This document shows, piece after piece, positions 1-4,699 of a stretch of 7,431 nucleotides of DNA. The DNA comes from Campylobacterales bacterium. GTDB lineage: Bacteria; Campylobacterota; Campylobacteria; Campylobacterales; Hydrogenimonadaceae. Where the stretch lies: positions 1-7,431 of the forward strand of contig JAMOMS010000230.1 of NCBI GenBank assembly GCA_027067015.1, in the 5' to 3' direction. Position 1 is the stretch's first letter; every line of letters starts with the position of its first letter. Position numbers and translations under genes: made by a program. Below the pieces are notes generated by a model. That model did no database searches. It saw only the letters and a list, made by a program, of their open reading frames with translations, and was not told where the DNA came from.

Positions 1-1225
1 TATCGTAATTTTCGATCTTTTCACTCTCCAGTATCTCAATATGAATCCGATGGGGTTCGGGGAAGGCGTGGATCTTTTCGACCAGGTAGCGGAACACTTC
101 GTCGTTGGCGACATCCTCATAAGAGAGGTTGATGGAGAAGTGGGCCGGGTGGGATTGGAAAGAGAAAAAGGCGAGGTCAATGGCCCGTAACGTGATGTCA
201 AAATAGAGATTGGAGCGGCGGGCCAGCTCCAAGAAGGCGTGAGGCGCGTGGGCTAAATTCTCTTCGTCAATCAGCCGTAAAAGGCACTCATAGTAGTTGA
301 TACTGTTGTCAGATGCGTTGATGATGGGTTGATAATAGAGGGTAATGCGATCCTCTTCCAAGGCCTTTTTGATCTTGCGCACCCAATTGATATTGCTTCG
401 GTAAATGGCGCTCATATCCAGTTCGGGCCGGTAAATAACGTAGGGTTTATGGAGTTTTTTGGTGCGGGCCAGCGCCATGGCGGCGGTGGGAAGGAGGGCC
501 GTATGGTCAAAAGAGGCGCCGGCCCTGGCCCCGATTTGAATGGGGTCTTTGCCGATCATAAAGGTATGAGTATGAATTTTGCCAAGCAAAGAGGTGATCT
601 CTTGGGTCAGCTCATGCATAGAGAGCGCTTTTTCGGTTGTGACGACAAATTGGTCGGAGTGGAGGCGATAGATCTCAAAGCGGGCCTCTTTGGCATAGTC
701 GCGTAACAGATCGGCCACCTGCTTAAGAATTTGGTCGCCTCCCTCATCCCGGTAGAGTTCGTTAATTTCGTGAAAGCCGTTGAGGTTAACGGCGATAAGA
801 CAACGAATATCTCCCTCCTCCAGCCGCCGGCGCAATACCGCGCCGTTGGGAATCTGGGTTAACGGGTCGAGGCGTTTGAGGTTTTCAAGCTCTGTTTGGC
901 AGTCGCGACCCTTCTGGGTACAGCGATCCAGCCGATCCTGTAAAAAGCGGGTCTGCTCTTTGGAGTTTTTTTGTCGATGCAGTTGCCAAAACGGGATGAT
1001 GGCCAACAAAGCGTTGAGCGCCATAAAAAGCAGGACATAAGGTTGTTGGGCGGCGGGAATACTATCCCAAAGCAGTTTGGCGCTCAGCCAAGGATGCTCC
1101 CAAAAGGTCTGCAAAGAGGGAAGGGAAAAAGTGGCGAAATGGACGGCCAGAAGTAGGGGAGAGAGAATAAGATAGCTCCACACCACGGCCGCGAGTACCC
1201 AGACACGGGAGCTGTTATTGTTCAT
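1..1225 (-). CDS. Membrane-anchored protein with degenerate GGDEF and EAL domains (3' end outside window)
   Basis: The first 408 codons are visible; the gene continues past the left edge. Two hydrophobic segments (about residues 8-32 and 62-82) flank a short, probably periplasmic loop. A coiled-coil linker (about 85-117) follows. The GGDEF domain opens with DPLTQIPN at 120-127. It looks catalytically dead: the metal-binding aspartate position reads NLN (147-149) and the signature reads RLHSDQF (187-193) instead of RLGGDEF. The EAL domain (from about 281) has YYQP (297-300), ECL for EAL (E313), NLS (366-368) and EILE (397-400). The visible catalytic residues of a c-di-GMP phosphodiesterase are thus kept, but the DDFGTG part and the remaining ligands lie outside the window. 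By family knowledge this is a phosphodiesterase or c-di-GMP sensor at the inner membrane. It is the third gene of the operon after flgS; the start ATG is 17 bp past the flgS stop. Its link to motility is inferred from position. Confidence 0.88.
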   Translation of the reverse strand, partial: MNNNSSRVWVLAAVVWSYLILSPLLLAVHFATFSLPSLQTFWEHPWLSAKLLWDSIPAAQQPYVLLFMALNALLAIIPFWQLHRQKNSKEQTRFLQDRLDRCTQKGRDCQTELENLKRLDPLTQIPNGAVLRRRLEEGDIRCLIAVNLNGFHEINELYRDEGGDQILKQVADLLRDYAKEARFEIYRLHSDQFVVTTEKALSMHELTQEITSLLGKIHTHTFMIGKDPIQIGARAGASFDHTALLPTAAMALARTKKLHKPYVIYRPELDMSAIYRSNINWVRKIKKALEEDRITLYYQPIINASDNSINYYECLLRLIDEENLAHAPHAFLELARRSNLYFDITLRAIDLAFFSFQSHPAHFSINLSYEDVANDEVFRYLVEKIHAFPEPHRIHIEILESEKIENYD

Positions 1226-1237
1226 AAGTGTTAATTA

Positions 1238-1245
1238 TTCCTTTA
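1238..1245 (-). promoter_or_regulatory. Shine-Dalgarno site overlapping the flgS stop codon
   Basis: On the minus strand the sequence reads TAAAGGAA. Its first three bases are the flgS stop codon, and AAGGA is the ribosome binding site for the GGDEF-EAL gene, with a slightly long spacing of about 12 nt to the ATG. This layout suggests translational coupling of the two genes and no separate promoter between them. Confidence 0.65.
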
Positions 1246-2274
1246 AAAGTTCAATTTATCATAAGGAATCATAAAACGAATTAGCTTTGGTTTTGTTTTA
1301 ACGACGATATGACCGCGGTGGGCTTCGATGATTTGTCTACTTAAAACCAGGCCCAGGCCGTGTCCTTTGGTTTTGGTGGTGTGAAAGGCCTCAAAAAGGT
1401 GTTGCGGGTCGCCAAACGCCACGCCACTGTCTTCAATCTCAAACCATACGGTCCCGTTTTCAAGGCGGGCCGTGAGGGTTACGCTCCCTTCGTCGTTTTC
1501 ATCCTCTTCGATGGCGTCAATGGCGTTGTAGAGTAGATTTTGTAACACCAAAGCCAGTAGGTCGGGGTCGGCGGTGACGGTGGCCTCTTGAAAGTCAAAA
1601 GTGAAGCGGATCGGTTTGGTGTAGCGATAGTTCTCTATTGCCCGGACGCATTCGGTTTCGAGGGATTGGAGGGCAAAAGGGCGAAAACGGGGCTCAACGC
1701 CCTTGGAGTAGAGCAGGGTGGTTTTGATGATACGCTCAACCCTAAATAGCGCGCTTTTGATCTCATCGACAATGGGGCGGTTTTGGGGGGTGACCCGTTT
1801 GGAAAGGGTAGAGAGCAGTAGGGTGATGGAGCCGATGGGGTTGCGGATCTCGTGGGCCAGGTGGGCGGCCATTTGCCCCATGGAGGCCAGGCGTTCCTTG
1901 CGCTTTTGTTCGGTGATATCGGTGGCGCTGATGATCTGTTTGCCCTCCCGTTTGCGCGACTTCACCAGGTAGTGACGCCCCTTGAGGTTGATCTCACTCT
2001 CTTTGTCGTCGGGGGGAAGCTGTGTCAACAGCTTTTCTAATCCTTTGGTTTCGCTGTTTTGCAAAAAGATTGAGCCGTCTTCGTTTAAAACCCACAAGGC
2101 GTTGGGAAGGGCTTCGATGATCTCGCCGATAAGTGACTGGAGCCTGTCGTAGGCGCCCCGCAGGGCGATATACTCTTTTTCGACATTGTAGGTCTGGGCG
2201 ATAAGGTTTTCAAGCTGTTCAAGCAGGGTGGCCCTTTCCGTGTCGCTTAAAGAAGAGGGGGTCTCTTTGTTCAT
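1243..2274 (-). CDS. flgS: Cytoplasmic PAS-domain sensor histidine kinase, flagellar regulator FlgS
   Basis: A 343-residue kinase with no membrane segment or signal peptide. Residues 8-50 form a coiled coil and 50-122 a PAS-like domain ending in ISATDIT. The HisKA H-box is HEIRNP with the phospho-acceptor at H141. The HATPase domain has the N-box NLLYNAIDA (246-254), G1 box EDSG (281-284), F-box FEAFHTTKTKG (294-304) and G2 box GHGLGL (304-309). G1 departs slightly from the DxGxG consensus, reading DSGVA. Length, domain order, absence of membrane segments and remembered sequence closely match FlgS of Campylobacter and Helicobacter. In that family the kinase responds to the flagellar export apparatus and phosphorylates the NtrC-like regulator FlgR, which turns on RpoN-dependent hook and basal body genes. 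The ATG overlaps the upstream stop by 4 bp (ATGA) and has only a weak purine tract, so translation probably depends on coupling. FlgR is not in the window. A generic NtrB/AtoS-type kinase is the alternative. Confidence 0.85.
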   Translation of the reverse strand: MNKETPSSLSDTERATLLEQLENLIAQTYNVEKEYIALRGAYDRLQSLIGEIIEALPNALWVLNEDGSIFLQNSETKGLEKLLTQLPPDDKESEINLKGRHYLVKSRKREGKQIISATDITEQKRKERLASMGQMAAHLAHEIRNPIGSITLLLSTLSKRVTPQNRPIVDEIKSALFRVERIIKTTLLYSKGVEPRFRPFALQSLETECVRAIENYRYTKPIRFTFDFQEATVTADPDLLALVLQNLLYNAIDAIEEDENDEGSVTLTARLENGTVWFEIEDSGVAFGDPQHLFEAFHTTKTKGHGLGLVLSRQIIEAHRGHIVVKTKPKLIRFMIPYDKLNF

Positions 2275-3161
2275 GCCAGCAGTCTCTCAAAATCTTTTAA
2301 CTCAAAACAGAGCAGGGTGGGGTCCTGGCTTTGGGCCAACTCTTTGCTGAAACCGCTTCGCGAAAAGAGGGCGAAGTAGTGGGGTTGTAGGCCTGAACGC
2401 GCGCATTTGGCTTTGAGTTTGCTCAGCTGGCTTTTGCATATTTTGTGGCTTTTCCATTTGCATTCGCCCACGATCATCCTCTTATCCGCGGTACGCGCCA
2501 GCAGGTCAAACTCGTTGAGCCTATCCCAGTAGCTTCCATCCTCCAAAAGGGATGTCTCGGAGGCGAAACGGGTTTTGATAAGGGCGTTGGCCAACTCTTC
2601 AAACGTAAAGCTGACATAGCGGTCAAATCCCTCTTCCAGCGCTTTGAAAACGGGAGTGAAATCACCCGTTTCAAGGGTGTTGGCGTGGGGTTCGATGAAG
2701 GTGAACCAGAAACGGTAAAAGGGGAGGGTAAAACGCACCTTGTCCTGTACGCTGTAGCCCCGCTCCTCTTTGCGGCGTCTGCCGTTTGACTGGAGCCTGG
2801 GCGGGGTCTCCCTGGAGATTTGCTTGTGTAAGACCCCGACCCCCGCCAACGTATGGTAGATCCCTTCCCCGCGGGAGCGGGAGATGGCGGCCCTGCGGGC
2901 GATATTGATCGGCTTGCCGTCGGAGCGGGCCAGCGCTTTGAGAAACCGGCGGTTTTCGGGGCGCAAAAGGGCGGGCGGGATGATCTTGTCTCTAAAAAAG
3001 GCGTAACGGCTTAGAATATGGCGTTCAATCGCCTGGATGGGCGTTTCGTCAAAGAGCAGGTCAATATGCTCTTCCGCGCCGCCGAATACGGCGTAAAACT
3101 CAATGAGTTGTTCTATCTCCAAATGGGGAAAACGGCGGTGAAAACGGCGAAAGGTTTCGAT
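2271..3161 (-). CDS. Stand-alone DUF234 protein with winged helix and PD-(D/E)XK-like C-terminus; start uncertain
   Basis: This resembles the C-terminal part of DUF234 (archaeal-type AAA+) ATPases, without the ATPase domain. Numbered from the TTG at 3122: a helical N-terminus (1-50), a winged-helix-like region (about 55-105) and the hallmark FTLPFYRFWFTFIEP (131-145). The C-terminus has NEFDLLA with D206, then GECKWK with E220 and K222, the D...ExK arrangement of PD-(D/E)XK nuclease-fold proteins. I recall a similar gene beside flgS in Campylobacter, which suggests a conserved pairing of unknown meaning. Function is unknown; nucleic acid binding or cleavage is inferred from the fold. The first standard in-frame start is the TTG at 3122, but it has no Shine-Dalgarno site and would begin inside an otherwise natural reading frame. 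The ATC at 3161 has AAGGA 9 nt upstream and adds 13 residues (IETFRRFHRRFPH), giving 296 aa. I favour the longer form. It overlaps flgS by 4 bp. Confidence 0.75.
   Translation of the reverse strand: METFRRFHRRFPHLEIEQLIEFYAVFGGAEEHIDLLFDETPIQAIERHILSRYAFFRDKIIPPALLRPENRRFLKALARSDGKPINIARRAAISRSRGEGIYHTLAGVGVLHKQISRETPPRLQSNGRRRKEERGYSVQDKVRFTLPFYRFWFTFIEPHANTLETGDFTPVFKALEEGFDRYVSFTFEELANALIKTRFASETSLLEDGSYWDRLNEFDLLARTADKRMIVGECKWKSHKICKSQLSKLKAKCARSGLQPHYFALFSRSGFSKELAQSQDPTLLCFELKDFERLLA
3128..3149. repeat. Short 12-bp-period direct repeat in the 5' end of the DUF234 gene
   Basis: The decamer GAAAACGGCG occurs at 3128-3137 and again at 3140-3149 on the plus strand. On the minus strand, in frame, it encodes RRFH-RRFP. 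The period is a multiple of three, as expected if this stretch is translated, which mildly supports the long form of the DUF234 protein. It is small and may be chance. Confidence 0.4.
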
Positions 3162-3170
3162 CGGGACTTT

Positions 3171-3175
3171 TCCTT
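3171..3175 (-). promoter_or_regulatory. Shine-Dalgarno site in front of the ATC start candidate
   Basis: AAGGA on the minus strand lies 9 nt before the ATC codon at 3161-3159, inside the predicted leader of about 30 nt. It is the only good ribosome binding site in front of the DUF234 gene. It is 48 nt from the TTG at 3122, too far to serve that codon. Confidence 0.6.
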
Positions 3176-3198
3176 GTCGATAGGATTTATTTGGCGCA

Positions 3199-3207
3199 AT
3201 TATAACA
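3199..3207 (-). promoter_or_regulatory. Leftward extended -10 promoter for the DUF234-flgS-EAL operon
   Basis: The minus strand reads TGTTATAAT, a perfect sigma-70 -10 hexamer with the extended TGn element. The -35 position at 17-bp spacing (CAAAGA) is a poor match, as is common for extended -10 promoters and in Campylobacterota. The predicted start is near 3192, giving a leader of about 30 nt that includes the AAGGA site. No sigma-54 (GG-N10-GC) signature was seen. Confidence 0.7.
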
Positions 3208-3213
3208 CACCTG

Positions 3214-3222
3214 TGTTACAAT
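3214..3222 (+). promoter_or_regulatory. Rightward extended -10 promoter for the CYTH-CHAD-pta-ackA operon
   Basis: TGTTACAAT is an extended -10 element and the mirror image of the leftward promoter. No good -35 is present: TTGGCG at 3191-3196 is 20 bp away, too far. A start 7-8 nt downstream falls at 3229-3230, on or next to the ATG of the next gene. TATAAC at 3201-3206 is an alternative -10 that would give a leader of about 17 nt, but it lacks a TGn element. Confidence 0.6.
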
Positions 3223-3229
3223 CTTTGGC

Positions 3230-4699
3230 ATGAAACAGTATGAGATTGAACGGCGTTATCTGCTCTATCCCTGCGGGGTGCGGCGCTGGTTGAAAGGGCT
3301 GGGGGTCGCGTGGGAGAGTCTGCCCGTGCGTCAGTTTTACACGGTGGCCGAAGAGGGGTTGAGCGAGCGGTACCGGCAGGTGGGCAACCGTTACTATTTT
3401 ACCCGCAAACAAGGAAGCGGCCTGAAACGCATGGAGGAGGAGAAGAGAATCGATGCCCGGCTCTTTGAGAGCGCGTGGCGCAAAAAGGTGGGGGCGGCGA
3501 TAAAGAAGCGGCGCTATCGGTTTGAGTGGGAGGGGCGGATTTATGAGCTGGACCGTTTTGAGGGCAGGTTGCGCGGGCTGGTGATACTGGAGACGGAGTT
3601 TGATGATGAGGCGTCGGCCAAGGCGTTTGTCCTGCCAAAACCTTTTGAGCGTGTCGTGGCGGAGGAGATTACCGACAACCCGCGTTATAGCAACGGCGCC
3701 CTGGCGGTGGCCGGCTCTTTACCGGCGCACGGGCAAGTGCGGATGGCGCAAAAGAGTGATGCGTTCAAAGCCGCCGTTTCGCTCAACTTTGGCCCCTTTA
3801 CGCCCGCAAACGAGGTGCTAACGTCTCTGATCGCCGGATTGACAGAGCGGGTTTTGCGCAACCGTGAGGCGATTTTGGCGGGAGACGAAGACCCGGAACG
3901 CCTGCATCAGCTACGGGTGGGAATGCGTAAAATTCGGGCCCTTTTGTCGGTGGCCTCATCGCTTTTTAACAAAAAGTGGGCGAGTGAGGCCAAGGCGCGT
4001 CTGAAAGCGCAGATGGGGCCGACGGGGGAAAAACGGGATCTGGATGTCCATCTTGCCCGTATGGCCGATTATCGGCGTCTACTTCCCAAGCACAAACGGC
4101 ATCAGCTTGATTGGCTTGAGGCCTTTTTAAAAGAGGAAAACAAAAAGGCGCGTACCGCTTTGCTTGCGCACCTGCAGACGGCTGAATTTTTGGCGGTATT
4201 TGAGGATATCGTAGCCGCATGTAGGCGGAGTGAGGCGTATAAAAAGAGGGCAAGAGGACCCATTTTGGCCCTGATACGCGCGCCCATGAAAGCGCGGTGG
4301 CGTCGCCTGGTGGAAGAGGGCCGGGCCATTGCGCCCGATACCCCGCCCAGGCACTACCATCGCCTGCGGATTGATGTCAAAAAGATGCGCTATATGCTGG
4401 AGTTTTTTCTACCGGCTTTGGATGAGGCGTCAGCCGGGGAAACAGTGGAAAAACTCAAGGCGCTCCAGTCGGTGTTGGGGGATCATCAGGACTTAGAGGT
4501 TCAACGCGACTTTCTCAAAAGGTTGGCCAAACGGGCGTCCCTTGAGAAAGAGGAGCAAGAAGCGATCCGTCTTTTGGATGCGACCATGGCGGAGCTGGCC
4601 GAGGAGAAACGGGCGGACTTTTTTAAAGCCTTTAAGCCGATACGCCGTGAAAAAGGGGTGTGCAAACGCCTTGTGTGTCGCAGGGGAGGCCGTACATGA
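3230..4699 (+). CDS. CYTH-CHAD protein: triphosphate tunnel metalloenzyme fused to a polyphosphate-binding CHAD domain
   Basis: This 489-residue protein has two domains. Residues 1-165 are a CYTH fold: EIERRYLL at 5-12 is the ExExK signature with arginine replacing lysine at position 9. It also has SERYR (45-49), TRK (58-60), EEEKR (69-73), YELDRF (105-110) and ILETEF (119-124), all charged strands expected to line the tunnel. Residues about 195-470 are a CHAD domain in two similar halves: HQLRVGMRKIRALL (226-239) with KRDLDV (268-273), and HRLRIDVKKMRYML (377-390) with LGDHQDLEV (416-424). By family knowledge (for example E. coli YgiF) CYTH-CHAD proteins hydrolyse inorganic triphosphate and CHAD binds polyphosphate; the substrate here is inferred. 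It is cytoplasmic. The ATG is set by the signature beginning at residue 5. There is no Shine-Dalgarno site upstream and the predicted promoter abuts the ATG, so the mRNA is probably leaderless. Its TGA overlaps the pta ATG. Confidence 0.9.
   Translation: MKQYEIERRYLLYPCGVRRWLKGLGVAWESLPVRQFYTVAEEGLSERYRQVGNRYYFTRKQGSGLKRMEEEKRIDARLFESAWRKKVGAAIKKRRYRFEWEGRIYELDRFEGRLRGLVILETEFDDEASAKAFVLPKPFERVVAEEITDNPRYSNGALAVAGSLPAHGQVRMAQKSDAFKAAVSLNFGPFTPANEVLTSLIAGLTERVLRNREAILAGDEDPERLHQLRVGMRKIRALLSVASSLFNKKWASEAKARLKAQMGPTGEKRDLDVHLARMADYRRLLPKHKRHQLDWLEAFLKEENKKARTALLAHLQTAEFLAVFEDIVAACRRSEAYKKRARGPILALIRAPMKARWRRLVEEGRAIAPDTPPRHYHRLRIDVKKMRYMLEFFLPALDEASAGETVEKLKALQSVLGDHQDLEVQRDFLKRLAKRASLEKEEQEAIRLLDATMAELAEEKRADFFKAFKPIRREKGVCKRLVCRRGGRT
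4685..4689 (+). promoter_or_regulatory. Shine-Dalgarno site that decides the pta start
   Basis: GGAGG lies 6 nt before the ATG at 4696, inside the end of the CYTH-CHAD gene. It selects this ATG over the in-frame ATG at 4660, which has no such site and would prepend residues not expected in Pta. Confidence 0.8.

Larger units (their letters stand above)
3199..3222. repeat. Near-perfect 24-bp inverted repeat spanning both promoters (candidate operator)
   Basis: The left arm is ATTATAACACA and the right arm TGTGTTACAAT, separated by CC. Ten of eleven positions pair; the one mismatch is A3202 against C3219. The inner seven bases (TAACACA/TGTGTTA) are perfect. The arms contain the two outward-facing -10 elements, so a dimeric repressor bound here would block both operons. 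The symmetry might instead reflect the paired promoters alone. No regulator gene is in the window. Confidence 0.7.

Noticed and set aside
329..706. A 125-codon plus-strand frame inside the GGDEF-EAL gene
   Set aside because: The minus-strand frame is continuous over 408 codons with GGDEF and EAL motifs. The plus frame has no known domain and no ribosome binding site that I can see.
3199..3222. Rho-independent terminator formed by the inverted repeat
   Set aside because: The stem is AT-rich with a 2-nt loop and no U-tract. It lies between divergent gene starts, where a terminator is not expected.
3181..3230. Sigma-54 promoter for the flgS operon or for the rightward operon
   Set aside because: TGGC occurs at 3192-3195, but no GC dinucleotide with the required spacing and TTGC context follows on either strand.
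4660..4695. Earlier ATG giving Pta 12 extra residues
   Set aside because: It has no ribosome binding site and lies inside the CYTH-CHAD gene. The ATG at 4696 has GGAGG 6 nt upstream and forms the ATGA overlap also seen at the next junction.
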